Position numbers and translations under genes: made by a program. The notes beneath the pieces are model-generated. The model was not told where the DNA came from, ran no database searches, and worked only from the letters and a program-made list of their open reading frames with translations. DNA of 64,000 nt from Paraurantiacibacter namhicola (GTDB lineage: Bacteria; Pseudomonadota; Alphaproteobacteria; Sphingomonadales; Sphingomonadaceae). Location of the stretch: the NCBI RefSeq assembly GCF_001687545.1, contig NZ_CP016545.1, positions 806,001 through 870,000 on the forward strand. The letters are read 5' to 3'. Shown here piece by piece: positions 8,982 through 17,287 of the stretch; position 1 is the first letter of the stretch, and each line of letters opens with the position of its first letter.

Positions 8982-10346
8982 GTGACCGGGGCGCTTGCGG
9001 CCCTGCTCGAACGGTTCGGACCGCATGGCGATGTGACACGCCGGATCCTGCGCGGGCTGGCAGGTGTGGGCGGCCTGGGCATATTGCACCGCGTGCTGGG
9101 CCTGGGCGTGGCGCTGGTGCTGGCGCGGCATCTCGGCACTTATGCTTATGGCCAATATGCGTTTGCCACCTCGCTGGTGGCGATGCTGGCGGTAGTGTCG
9201 ACCTTCGGCGTGCCGCCCGTCACCATGCGAGAGCTCGCGCGGCACCATGAGAACGCCGACTTTGGCCGCATGGCCGGGCAGGTAAGGGCCGGCTGGACCT
9301 ATACCTTCATCACAGTGGCGCTGGCGCTGGCTGTCGGCCTGCTTGTGCTGCCGGCCGGCGGATGGATGGCCGCTTTCGACCGTCCGACTTACCTCGTCGC
9401 GCTGGCGCTGGTCCCGGCTGGGGCGGCGCTGGCGCTGATCTGCGGGCAATTGCAGGGACTGCGGCAGGCGATCCAGTCGTCGCTTCCCAGCCTCGTGGTG
9501 CAGCCCATTGCAATGCTGCTGCTGGTCGTCGGGCTCGTACTGCTGGCAGGAGCAAAGCTCAGCGCGGCGCAGGCAATGGCGCTGAACGTGGCGACCACGC
9601 TGCTGGCACTGGTGTTCGCATGGAGCCGGCTGCGGCATTACTTCCCGAAAGAGGCGCGCGCGGCGGACCCCATCGCGCCCGATCCGCAATGGCCCATCGT
9701 CCTGCCTTTCGTACTGCTGGCCGGCCTGTCCTTCATCAACGGGCGGGCCGATGTGATCATGCTGGGGGCCATCGCGACGCCGGACGATGTCGGACTTTAC
9801 CGCGTCGCTTTCCAGGGCGCGCAGCTGGTGGGCTTTCCCCTGCTGGCAATCGGCAGCGCATTCGCGCCGGAAGTTGCGGCGCTGGGCCGCAAGGCAAGGC
9901 CGGAGGCGCTGGGCAGGCTGCTGGGGCTGGGTGCGACGCTGACCGGGCTCGGCGCGCTCCTCGCCTTCCTGGGCGCATTCGTCGCGGGCAAGTGGGCGAT
10001 CGCCTTCGTGCTGGGCACGGTCTACATCCCTGCCTGGTTGCCGCTGATGATCCTGGCGGCAGCCAACCTTGTCACAGGCCTGTTCGGGCCGGTTGGCATG
10101 CTGCTGAACATGCAGGGGCACGAACGGCGCACGCTGCATGCAGGCATCTTCAGTGCGGTGGCGAATGTCGTGTTGAACGCTATCCTGATCCCGCCATACG
10201 GAATGGTAGGCGCCGCCGCGGCGACCGCTGCCAGCATGCTTGCGTGGAACCTCTCGCTGGGCCTGCTGCTGCGCCGCCAGACCGGCGTATGGCCGGGGCC
10301 CTTTGCGTGGCTGGCGTCCCGCGGTGCAGGGGCGGCCGGGCAATGA
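8982..10346 (+). CDS. Polysaccharide flippase, Wzx/MOP superfamily
   Basis: A 454-residue polytopic membrane protein with about twelve to fourteen hydrophobic segments and the typical N-terminal pattern of oligosaccharide flippases (RVLGLGVALVLARHLGTYAYGQYAFA). Such proteins move lipid-linked oligosaccharide units across the inner membrane. The start is a GTG at 8982 with a weak ribosome site; no better upstream start is apparent. Its stop overlaps the ATG of the following sulfotransferase gene (ATGA), so the two form a coupled pair, suggesting export of a glycan that is sulfated or a shared role in envelope glycan modification. A second flippase of this superfamily lies at 44.5 kb. Confidence 0.85.
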   Translation: MTGALAALLERFGPHGDVTRRILRGLAGVGGLGILHRVLGLGVALVLARHLGTYAYGQYAFATSLVAMLAVVSTFGVPPVTMRELARHHENADFGRMAGQVRAGWTYTFITVALALAVGLLVLPAGGWMAAFDRPTYLVALALVPAGAALALICGQLQGLRQAIQSSLPSLVVQPIAMLLLVVGLVLLAGAKLSAAQAMALNVATTLLALVFAWSRLRHYFPKEARAADPIAPDPQWPIVLPFVLLAGLSFINGRADVIMLGAIATPDDVGLYRVAFQGAQLVGFPLLAIGSAFAPEVAALGRKARPEALGRLLGLGATLTGLGALLAFLGAFVAGKWAIAFVLGTVYIPAWLPLMILAAANLVTGLFGPVGMLLNMQGHERRTLHAGIFSAVANVVLNAILIPPYGMVGAAAATAASMLAWNLSLGLLLRRQTGVWPGPFAWLASRGAGAAGQ

Positions 10347-11116
10347 TCGTCTCGCACACCCATCGCTTCGCCTTCATCCACATCCCGAAATGCGCCGGCA
10401 CAGCGATCCGCGCCGCCCTGGAGGGCCTGCAGGGAGAGCCGCAGTTCTCCGCCCCCGGGGCAAGGCCGCATCAGGTGCTCGGCATGCTCGATCATGCCCA
10501 TGTCCCGCTCGCTGCGCTGCGCAGCGCATGGCCTGGCCTGTTCGCGCAGATACAGGATTATACGTGCTACGCCGTGCTGCGCGATCCGGTGGCCCGCTTC
10601 GGTTCCGCCTTTGCCCAGCACCTGGAGATGTATGGCGAGGCTCCGATAGAGGCCCTGTCGCAGCATGAGCTGGAGCAGGCGCTGGCGGATATGCTGGGCC
10701 GCTTGCAGCAGCTGCAGGGCGGCCTTTTCCCCGCAGAGATGATCCATTTCCAGCCGCAGGCAGACTTTGTCGAGACCGGCGGGGAGCGCGTTGCGACGCA
10801 GCTGTACCGTGTCGATGAGGTTGATGCCCTTATGGCCGACATTGCGGCGCAGGTCGGAGGACCGGAGGCGAGTGCTATCCTCTCGGCCCGCCCCGAAGGC
10901 AATCGGGGGGAAAGGCCAAGGGGCCCAGTCAGCGCGCTGGCGTGGACGCTGGCGAAGCGTGTGCCCGCCTTGCGCGAAGCGGCGCGGCGTATGTTGCTCG
11001 TCAAGCGCCAGCAGTCGCTGATGCCGCTGCTCGAGGAGCCGGGTACCAGCGCGGCGCTGCAATCCCTCTACACACGCGATTTCCAGCTGTGGCAGGAAAC
11101 CGCGCGCCGAAGCTGA
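10343..11116 (+). CDS. Sulfotransferase family protein
   Basis: A 257-residue protein with FIHIPKCAGTAIRAAL near the N-terminus, the 5'-phosphosulfate (PAPS) binding loop of the carbohydrate-type sulfotransferase family (Sulfotransfer_2), and YAVLRDPVARFGSAF, which matches the 3'-phosphate binding segment. It is predicted to transfer sulfate from PAPS to a sugar hydroxyl. No signal peptide is visible, as expected for a cytoplasmic PAPS-using enzyme. It is translationally coupled to the flippase. The acceptor is unknown, and some members of this fold in polysaccharide loci have no shown activity. Confidence 0.75.
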   Translation: MIVSHTHRFAFIHIPKCAGTAIRAALEGLQGEPQFSAPGARPHQVLGMLDHAHVPLAALRSAWPGLFAQIQDYTCYAVLRDPVARFGSAFAQHLEMYGEAPIEALSQHELEQALADMLGRLQQLQGGLFPAEMIHFQPQADFVETGGERVATQLYRVDEVDALMADIAAQVGGPEASAILSARPEGNRGERPRGPVSALAWTLAKRVPALREAARRMLLVKRQQSLMPLLEEPGTSAALQSLYTRDFQLWQETARRS

Positions 11117-11209
11117 ATTGGCCACAACCAAAATATTCAGGCATCATGCACCCTTAGGGGCCGAAACCGCGGCCATCGATCCGAAGCCGATGAAGCCAAC
11201 AAGGGGGAT

Positions 11210-12064
11210 ATGATGACGAATCTGGTTAACCCGATGCGCGCCCTGTGCCTGCCTGCTGCACTTGCGGCGATCTGCATTTACGCCCCGGCCCAGGCATCCT
11301 TCGATGACCAGCTTGTCTGCGCCAGCGATGCTCACGACAGCCTTATCGTCATCCTCTCCAGCACCGATTCCGAGCGTGCCGACGTGCAGGCCATCCGCAT
11401 GGGCGAGAGCGGCACGGCGCGGCTCACAAAAGTTGCTTCGTCCGATGACGGCCCCTTCACGCATTACGCTGACGGCGACATCCGCTTCGTGATGGGCGGC
11501 GGCTACGGCATCCTGTCCATGCGGGATGCCTATTACCAGTGCACGCTGGTCGGCGAACCGGAGGAAGAGGAGGCGGGCATGGACCTGCCGCTGACCGGTG
11601 GTGTGCCGCGTATCGTCGCCACGGGTGACGGCCTGACTATCCTGGAGCAGGGCAAGCCCGACAATTTGATACCCTTCGGCCTCTCGCAGCCCGATATGGT
11701 CAGCATCCTGTCACGCTACCTTGGCGATCCCGGCCCCGTGGAACGGATGGAGGAATGCTCGTCCGGCTCGATGGAATTCATCGCCTTCGGCCCGCTACAG
11801 CTGTCTTTCAGCGGCGGGGCATGGACTGGCTGGTGGATGCTGGAGGATGGCCGCGATGCGGACGATGCCGCCCAGGTCACCACGCGCTTCGGCACGGCTG
11901 TCGGCGATCCCCTGCCGGAACCCGCGATGGATGTGATACAAACCATGGGCACTACGCAGGACCAGATGTTTACGATCGAGGGTGTGACCTACATCCGCGA
12001 TGAGGGTGACGACAATACAAACGTGTTTCGCATCCTGGCCGGGCAGAACTGCACCGCCATGTAG
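11210..12064 (+). CDS. Secreted protein of unknown function
   Basis: A 284-residue protein whose first 30 residues form a signal peptide (hydrophobic ALCLPAALAAICIYAPAQAS with a likely cut after QAS). I do not recognise the mature part. It is acidic, has three or four Cys (near residues 37, 110, 184 and the C-terminus) that could pair in the periplasm, and contains a run EEEEA near residue 120. AAGGGGGA a few bases before the double ATG at 11210/11213 supports the start. It is monocistronic by spacing (93 bases upstream, 163 downstream). Confidence 0.7.
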   Translation: MMTNLVNPMRALCLPAALAAICIYAPAQASFDDQLVCASDAHDSLIVILSSTDSERADVQAIRMGESGTARLTKVASSDDGPFTHYADGDIRFVMGGGYGILSMRDAYYQCTLVGEPEEEEAGMDLPLTGGVPRIVATGDGLTILEQGKPDNLIPFGLSQPDMVSILSRYLGDPGPVERMEECSSGSMEFIAFGPLQLSFSGGAWTGWWMLEDGRDADDAAQVTTRFGTAVGDPLPEPAMDVIQTMGTTQDQMFTIEGVTYIRDEGDDNTNVFRILAGQNCTAM

Positions 12065-12073
12065 GCCCGCATG

Positions 12074-12120
12074 CATGCCCGGGCATGGCCCGGCAGCGCC
12101 ATGTATACGCAAGCATGGCG
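12074..12120 (+). repeat. Two inverted repeats upstream of the sugar transporter
   Basis: A perfect 14-base palindrome CATGCCCGGGCATG (12074-12087) is followed by CGCCATG (12097-12103) and its complement CATGGCG (12114-12120) with ten bases between. Both lie in the gap between the secreted protein and the FucP-type transporter. They could be a terminator of the first gene (no U-run is seen) or operator sites for a sugar regulator of the second. Neither role is shown. Confidence 0.35.
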
Positions 12121-12227
12121 ATGGGAGCGTTCACAAAGTGATTGCCCTGCACAGCCCTTCGCGCCACAAGTAGGGCGAGAAGGATAGCCGCGCGGCAAGA
12201 CGCGGCGATGGGGAAGGATATCATTCC

Positions 12228-13505
12228 ATGAACGACCAGACACGCAAGCCAACCGTGCTCGCCGCATTCATTGCGGTGACCACGCTGTTTTTCGCCTGGG
12301 GTTTCATCACCTCGCTGATCGACCCGCTGGTCGCCGCCGTGAAGGGCATCTTCACGCTGACGGACCAGCAGGCCATGCTCTCGGCCTTTGCGTTCTTTAT
12401 CGCTTATGGCGTGATCAGCTTCCCGGCTGCCGCTGTCATAGCCAAGTGGCGAGCGGTTCCCTCCATCCTCGTGGCCCTGATCATGATGGTCATCGCCTGC
12501 CTCATCATGCTGGGCGCGGCCAATATCGCCAATTACAACCTGGTTCTGCTGGGCCTGTTCGTGCTGGCGAGCGGCATCACCATGCTGCAGGTGGCCGCCA
12601 ACCCGCTGGCTGCCGCTCTCGGTGATCCCGAAAAGAGCCACTTTCGCCTGACGCTGGCGCAGACCTTCAACAGCTTCGGCACCATCATTGGCCCGTTCCT
12701 GGGTTCTGTCCTGTTCCTGAAGGGCGTGGAAGTGGAAGAGGGCGTGGAGCTGACCGACGAAGTCCGCAATGCGGCGCTGCTCGGCATCGACACCGCCTAT
12801 TTCTGGATTTGCGGCCTGCTGATCGCACTGGTGGTATTCTTCTTCTTCGCCCGCAAAACCGTGTCCTCCGCTGCTCCTGTCATCGGGTCCGGCAAGAATA
12901 TCGGTGAGCTGATTTCGGAGGCGTTCTCCTCCAAATGGGCGCTGATCGGTGCAGGCGCGATTTTCCTCTACGTCGGCGCTGAAGTGGCGATCGGCGCGCA
13001 GATGGCGCTGTTCCTCAATTCGGATAACACCTGGGGCATGAACCTGCAGGATGCCGGCAAGATCGTGTCCTATTACTGGGGCGGCGCTTTCGTGGGCCGC
13101 CTGCTGGGCTCTGCCCTGCTTTACAAGGTCAAGGCCACGAAGCTGCTGGTGCTGTTCACTGCCATCGCTTCGGCCATGTGCATGTATGTGTTCTTCATCG
13201 GCGGCGTGACGGCCGGCTATGTCGCGCTGGCCATCGGCCTGTTCAACTCGATCATGTTCCCGGTCATCTTCACGCTGACGCTGGAGCGTTCGACCGCGAG
13301 CGAGGAAGCAACTTCGGCCATGCTGTGCACCGGCATCATTGGCGGCGCATTCGTGCCGCTGCTGGTCGGTGCGGTCTCCGATGCAAGCAGCTACACCGTT
13401 GCCTTCGTCATCCCGGCCGTCTGCTACGCGCTGCTGTGTGCCTTTGCAGCCAGCGCCGGTCGCACCGCGCCGCTGCGCGATGCGGAAGGGAAGTCCGCGC
13501 ACTGA
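12228..13505 (+). CDS. Sugar MFS transporter, FucP/GluP family
   Basis: A 425-residue transporter with twelve predicted membrane helices. The motifs fit the fucose/glucose-galactose:H+ symporter family: FFAWGFITSLIDPL in helix 1, ASGITMLQVAANPLAAALG in the region of helices 4-5, and LTLAQTFNSFGTIIGPFLG. It probably imports a hexose or related sugar into the cytoplasm. AAGGATA lies a few bases before the ATG. It ends 10 bases before the serine hydrolase gene on the same strand, so the two may be co-transcribed. Substrate specificity cannot be read from sequence. Confidence 0.88.
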   Translation: MNDQTRKPTVLAAFIAVTTLFFAWGFITSLIDPLVAAVKGIFTLTDQQAMLSAFAFFIAYGVISFPAAAVIAKWRAVPSILVALIMMVIACLIMLGAANIANYNLVLLGLFVLASGITMLQVAANPLAAALGDPEKSHFRLTLAQTFNSFGTIIGPFLGSVLFLKGVEVEEGVELTDEVRNAALLGIDTAYFWICGLLIALVVFFFFARKTVSSAAPVIGSGKNIGELISEAFSSKWALIGAGAIFLYVGAEVAIGAQMALFLNSDNTWGMNLQDAGKIVSYYWGGAFVGRLLGSALLYKVKATKLLVLFTAIASAMCMYVFFIGGVTAGYVALAIGLFNSIMFPVIFTLTLERSTASEEATSAMLCTGIIGGAFVPLLVGAVSDASSYTVAFVIPAVCYALLCAFAASAGRTAPLRDAEGKSAH

Positions 13506-13515
13506 TCGCCCGCTG

Positions 13516-14832
13516 ATGGCGAGGTTTTGGCTCAAAGCAATCGGAAGCAGCATCGGCGCCGCACTTCTGGCGCCGATGCTGGCCGGTTGCGCCACCCCCG
13601 CCCCCGCTCCCGCTCCCGCTGAGACCCCTTCGCAGTCGGCCCGGTTCCAATCGGACTGTGCTGCGATCTCCAGCTTCCTCGATAATGCTGTGGCGCAGGG
13701 CTGCACGGTCGGCGCCTCCATGCTTGTCTGGAAGGATGGGCAGGAGGTCTGCTTCACCGCCGCAGGCTTCGCCGTGCGCGAGCGGGAGCAGCCCTTTGCC
13801 CGCGATACGCTGGTGCAGATCTTCTCCATGACCAAGCCGGTCACGGGCGTCGCGCTGATGCAGCTGTGGGAGCAGGGCAAGTTCGGCCTGGACGATCCGC
13901 TCTACTGGCACCTGCCCGAATACGAAGGGCTGCAGGTAGTCACCGGCGTGGACGAGGACGGGCAGCCGATCCTGCGCCCGCCCAGCCGCCCGCCGACCAT
14001 TCGCGATGCCATGCGCCACACGGCGGGCTTCACCTATGTCGAGGCGGGAGGGCCTGCCTACGAGGTGTGGAAGCAGCTGGACCCGCTGGCCTTTTCCAAC
14101 ACTCTGGAGGAATTTTCGCTGAAGCTGGCGCAGGTGCCGCTGATCGCGGATCCCGGCACGCGCTGGAGCTATTCGGCAGGCGTGGATGTGCAGGCGCGGC
14201 TGGTGGAGGTGCTGTCCGGCATGCCCTTTGCCGATTACGTGCAGCAGAACATCTTCACCCCGCTTGGCATGCAAGACAGCGGCTGGCAGCGCGACCCGGC
14301 GGACCTGCCGCGGCTTGCGCAGATCTACGTCCAGAAAGGCGATGCTTTCGAGCCGGACGATCCCAAGCTTTGGCTGGAGGCGAACTTCGCCGGGGCCAGG
14401 CTGACCATGGGCGGGTCCGGCATCGTCACCACGGTGGACGATTACATGCGCTTTGCCCGCATGTTGCTGCGCGAGGGGGAGCTGGAGGGAGTGCGCATAT
14501 TGCAGCCCGGCACCATCCGCGTGATGGCCACGGATATGCTCGACCCGCGCATTCCGGCGGATCAGCGCGGCTTTCTACCCGGCAAGGGCACGGGCGGCTT
14601 CGGCATCAACTTCTTAGTTCGCACTGCGCCTCCGCAAACGGCAGGGGAAAACCGCGGCACGGTGGGCGAGTTCTTCTGGGACGGATATCCCAGCATGCTG
14701 TTCTGGGTCGATCCGGCGCAGGACATGGCGGTGATCTTCGCCACGCAGAAAATCCCCTTCGACAATGCGTTGCACCATGATGTGCGCGATGCCGTCTATG
14801 GACCGGATTACGCCGGGACCGTACCTGACTGA
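13516..14832 (+). CDS. Serine hydrolase, class C beta-lactamase fold, lipoprotein
   Basis: A 438-residue envelope protein. The N-terminus has a lipobox (LLAPMLAGC, Cys about 23) followed by an Ala-Pro repeat linker, so it should be membrane-anchored in the periplasm. The catalytic SxxK is FSMTKPV (about residue 103), and the second motif reads WSYSAG in place of the usual YxN. This family (PF00144) includes esterases, D-aminopeptidases and EstB-like enzymes as well as AmpC; the sequence does not suggest a true antibiotic-hydrolysing AmpC. The ATG at 13516 gives the clean lipoprotein signal; an in-frame extension upstream overlaps the transporter and is unlikely. Confidence 0.82.
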   Translation: MARFWLKAIGSSIGAALLAPMLAGCATPAPAPAPAETPSQSARFQSDCAAISSFLDNAVAQGCTVGASMLVWKDGQEVCFTAAGFAVREREQPFARDTLVQIFSMTKPVTGVALMQLWEQGKFGLDDPLYWHLPEYEGLQVVTGVDEDGQPILRPPSRPPTIRDAMRHTAGFTYVEAGGPAYEVWKQLDPLAFSNTLEEFSLKLAQVPLIADPGTRWSYSAGVDVQARLVEVLSGMPFADYVQQNIFTPLGMQDSGWQRDPADLPRLAQIYVQKGDAFEPDDPKLWLEANFAGARLTMGGSGIVTTVDDYMRFARMLLREGELEGVRILQPGTIRVMATDMLDPRIPADQRGFLPGKGTGGFGINFLVRTAPPQTAGENRGTVGEFFWDGYPSMLFWVDPAQDMAVIFATQKIPFDNALHHDVRDAVYGPDYAGTVPD

Positions 14833-14845
14833 AGAGAAGACTGGG

Positions 14846-14921
14846 TGGTGAGCCGTGCTGGGTTCGAACCAGCGACCTACTGATTAAAAGTCAGTTGCTC
14901 TACCGACTGAGCTAACGGCCC
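14846..14921 (-). tRNA. tRNA-Lys (anticodon TTT)
   Basis: Read on the minus strand, the acceptor stem GGGCCGT pairs with ACGGCTC (one G-U pair), and the D-arm, the anticodon loop CTTTTAA, a variable loop with AGGTC and the T-arm GGTTCGAACC are all present. The encoded 3' end is CCA at 14846-14848. It lies 14 bases downstream of folK on the same strand and tail-to-tail with the serine hydrolase gene. Confidence 0.97.
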
Positions 14922-14935
14922 TCACACCCGGCGCG

Positions 14936-15439
14936 TCACCTAGGGGTGGGCCTGCCACGGGTCAAGCGGTGATGAAGCTGCGCGAGGCTCAGGCCGCTGA
15001 CCGGATCTCGCCAGTCGGGCGCAATGGCGGCGGCGGGGCCGGTCACGAAATCGCGGCGGCGGAATTGCGGGTGCGGGATCTGCAGGTCCGGGCTCGCCCA
15101 GATGCCGCCGCTCCACAGCACGATGTCGAGATCGATCGACCGGCTTCGCCAGCGTTGGCCACGGCGCTGGCGGCCCAGCATGGTCTCGGCCCCGTTCAGG
15201 GCTTTCAGCAGGGCCGGCGGTGCGAGATCGCTTTCCATCACCAGCGCGGCATTGGCGTAGCGACGCTGTGACGGGCCGACCGGCGCGCTGTCGAGCACGG
15301 CGGAGCGGGCGACGACTTCGCCCAGCGTCCCGTCCAGCATATCCGCCGCGAAACTCACCACGGCGCGCGGATTGCCGATGGCGGGATGGCGCTGGTTCGA
15401 ACCCAGCGCGACCAGGTAGGTGTGCGGATTGTTTGCCAT
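14936..15439 (-). CDS. folK: 2-amino-4-hydroxy-6-hydroxymethyldihydropteridine pyrophosphokinase
   Basis: The 167-residue enzyme transfers pyrophosphate from ATP to the hydroxymethyl pterin in folate synthesis. The signatures are YLVALGSNQ at the N-terminus, the substrate segment RRYANAALVMES, and the catalytic block RWRSRSIDLDIVLW with the two metal-binding Asp, followed by IPHPQFRRRDFV. Length and motif order are those of FolK. The ATG at 15439 is the first plausible start, preceded immediately by a G-rich tract inside a strong hairpin (see the repeat entry). It is on the same strand as aguB, 44 bases after it, and just upstream of tRNA-Lys. Confidence 0.95.
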   Translation of the reverse strand: MANNPHTYLVALGSNQRHPAIGNPRAVVSFAADMLDGTLGEVVARSAVLDSAPVGPSQRRYANAALVMESDLAPPALLKALNGAETMLGRQRRGQRWRSRSIDLDIVLWSGGIWASPDLQIPHPQFRRRDFVTGPAAAIAPDWRDPVSGLSLAQLHHRLTRGRPTPR

Positions 15440-15440
15440 G

Positions 15441-15476
15441 CCCCTCCCCCAGCCCCTCCCCTGAAGGGGAGGGGGG
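15441..15476 (-). repeat. C/G-tract hairpin and G-quadruplex motif in the folK leader
   Basis: CCCCTCCCC (15453-15461) and GGGGAGGGG (15466-15474) form a perfect 9-bp hairpin with a four-base loop. On the minus (folK mRNA) strand the order is a C-tract, TTCA, then G4-A-G4-CT-G5-A-G4 directly before the ATG at 15439. Thus two G-tracts compete for one C-tract, and the four G-runs also satisfy a G-quadruplex pattern. Similar hairpins are common between genes in sphingomonads; here it covers the ribosome-binding region. Confidence 0.7.
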
Positions 15477-15483
15477 TCTCGGC

Positions 15484-16347
15484 TCAAATGTCTTCGGCAA
15501 TGCGGCCGTAAAGCTGCGGGCGGCGATCGCGGAAGAAACCCCAGCTGGCGCGGTGCTGGCGGGCTGCATCGAGGTCCAGCTCCGACACCAGCACGCCTGT
15601 TTCCTGCGCGCCGTATTCGGCCAGCATGTCGCCCCATTCGTCGCAGATGAAGCTGTGCCCGTAGAAGCGATTGCCGGCCTCCTGCGAGCCTTCGTGGCCG
15701 ATGCGGTTGGCAGCCACCACCGGCATGCAATTGCTGACGGCATGGCCGATCATCGCGCGGCGCCACATGCGGCTGGTGTCCATGTCCGCATCCTTGGGCT
15801 CGCTGCCGATAGCGGTGGGGTAGAACAGGACTTGAGCGCCTTTCAGCGCCAGGCAGCGCGCCGTTTCCGGATACCACTGGTCCCAGCAAATGCCGATGCC
15901 GATGCGGGCCCCGAAGACGTCCCAAACCTTGAACCCGTCATTGCCGGGGCGGAAATAGAATTTCTCTTCGTAACCCGGCCCATCCGGGATGTGGCTTTTG
16001 CGATAAGTGCCCATGACCTCGCCATCCGGGCCGATCATGGCGAGCGTGTTGTAGTAATGATGCCCGTCGCGCTCGAAAAAGCTGGTGGGGATGGCCACGC
16101 CCAGCCGCTTCGCCAGCGCCTGCATGGCGATGACGCTGGGATGCTCCGTCGTTGGGCGGGCAAGGGCGAAGAACTCGTCCTTCTCCTCGCGGCAGAAATA
16201 GGGGCCCGAAAACAGCTCGGGCGGCAGGATCACCTGCGCGCCCTGCTGCGCTGCTTCCTCCACCATGGAGGAAACAGCGTCGATATTCTCCTGCTCGCTA
16301 TCCGAGCCCAGCGCCAGTTGCAGCGCAGCGACGCGAAGTGTGGTCAT
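15484..16347 (-). CDS. aguB: N-carbamoylputrescine amidase (nitrilase superfamily)
   Basis: A 287-residue carbon-nitrogen hydrolase predicted to cleave N-carbamoylputrescine to putrescine, CO2 and ammonia, the last step of the agmatine route. The catalytic triad is visible: Glu in ILPPELFSGPYFC, Lys in YRKSHIPDGPGYEEKFYF, and Cys in GICWDQWYPETAR. These three blocks match AguB closely. The start ATG overlaps the stop of the upstream methyltransferase gene by four bases. No agmatine deiminase (aguA) is in the window, so it must lie elsewhere or the substrate differs. Confidence 0.9.
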   Translation of the reverse strand: MTTLRVAALQLALGSDSEQENIDAVSSMVEEAAQQGAQVILPPELFSGPYFCREEKDEFFALARPTTEHPSVIAMQALAKRLGVAIPTSFFERDGHHYYNTLAMIGPDGEVMGTYRKSHIPDGPGYEEKFYFRPGNDGFKVWDVFGARIGIGICWDQWYPETARCLALKGAQVLFYPTAIGSEPKDADMDTSRMWRRAMIGHAVSNCMPVVAANRIGHEGSQEAGNRFYGHSFICDEWGDMLAEYGAQETGVLVSELDLDAARQHRASWGFFRDRRPQLYGRIAEDI

Positions 16348-17177
16348 GGCCGCTTGCGGAACAGCAGGGTCATGCGGTCGCTTTCGCCGATCTCCACCAG
16401 CGCGGGACGTGTCTCGTCGGTTGCCCCGCCAAGGCGCGGCGGAAGGGTCCACACGCCATTGGGCCAGTTTGCCGGATCGGCCGGGTTCGCATTCACTTCG
16501 CTGCGGGCATAAAGTTCGAAACCATTGGCCTGGAACAGCGCGATCACGTCCGCCTCGCGCATGTAGCCCTTGCTGCCGTCGGTATAGTCAGCGCTGGCAG
16601 AATGCGGGGCGCGGTGCTGGACCACGCCAACCATGCCGTCATCCTTCAGCATGGTGCGGATGGAGGCGAGGCTGGGCTGCAGCCAGCCGAAGCGGTGCAT
16701 GTTGTGGATTTCGCGGAAGATCAGCACGCGGTCCACGCTGCCGGCCATGCTTTCGGGCATTTCGTCGCCGACATTCACGCCGACGACCTTCGCACCGGGC
16801 GCGCCGCCCAGCCATTCGGTCACCTGTCCGGGCAGCGTGTCGCCATAATTCGCCATGCGAGCCATGAAGCCGGTCGCATCGGCCGGAATCGCGGGGTTCA
16901 TGCCGATATAAGTCCCGCCTTCGCCCAGATAGGGCACAAGGATGCGCGTGTACCAGCCGCCGGACGGCATGTAGTCGACCACGGTCATGCCGGGCTTCAC
17001 GTCGAAGAAGCTGAGGGTTTCGGCAGGGTTGCGGTACTGGTCGCGGGCGCTGTCGTCGGCCCGGGCATCGGCAGCCAGGACTGCGGACATGCCGGGTGCC
17101 GCCATGTGATGATCGGCCAGCGCAGGCGCGGTCACGCCCAGGGCAAGGGCTGCGGCGATGATGGCGGCTTTTTTCAT
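16344..17177 (-). CDS. Class I methyltransferase-like protein with signal peptide
   Basis: The 277-residue protein starts with a clear signal peptide (KKAAIIAAALALGVTAPALA, likely cut before DHH). The mature part has a Rossmann methyltransferase layout: VKPGMTVVDYMPSGGWYT in the place of motif I, an acidic strand region, VDRVLIFREIHNMHRFG, and LKDDGMVGVVQHRAP. Motif I is degenerate (no E/DxGxGxG). The ATG at 17177 is chosen because it begins the signal peptide and has AGAGTTTCACC-type leader sequence before it. It is translationally coupled to aguB. An exported SAM-dependent enzyme is odd since SAM is cytoplasmic, so the biochemical role is uncertain. Confidence 0.75.
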   Translation of the reverse strand: MKKAAIIAAALALGVTAPALADHHMAAPGMSAVLAADARADDSARDQYRNPAETLSFFDVKPGMTVVDYMPSGGWYTRILVPYLGEGGTYIGMNPAIPADATGFMARMANYGDTLPGQVTEWLGGAPGAKVVGVNVGDEMPESMAGSVDRVLIFREIHNMHRFGWLQPSLASIRTMLKDDGMVGVVQHRAPHSASADYTDGSKGYMREADVIALFQANGFELYARSEVNANPADPANWPNGVWTLPPRLGGATDETRPALVEIGESDRMTLLFRKRP

Positions 17178-17287
17178 GGTGAAACTCTCCAAGGGACATT
17201 CTCGTTGACGGCGCAGACTAGGGATGCGCGCCGGGATGACAAGCGGCATCACGCTCCCCACATGGGCGGCAAAGGAGATTGATCGAC

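Noticed and set aside
11970-13880. Long open frame on the minus strand over the sugar transporter
   Set aside because: The plus strand encodes a complete FucP-type transporter here. The minus-strand translation is Gln/His/Arg-rich and crosses gene borders.
13516-14832. AmpC-type antibiotic-resistance beta-lactamase
   Set aside because: The SxxK motif is present, but the second motif is YSA rather than YxN and the protein is a lipoprotein. The wider esterase/peptidase family fits better.
14857-15409. 18-base inverted match between the tRNA-Lys T-arm and folK
   Set aside because: The folK copy is the codon string for the conserved ALGSNQ motif, whose bases happen to match a T-arm. It is not an integration scar.
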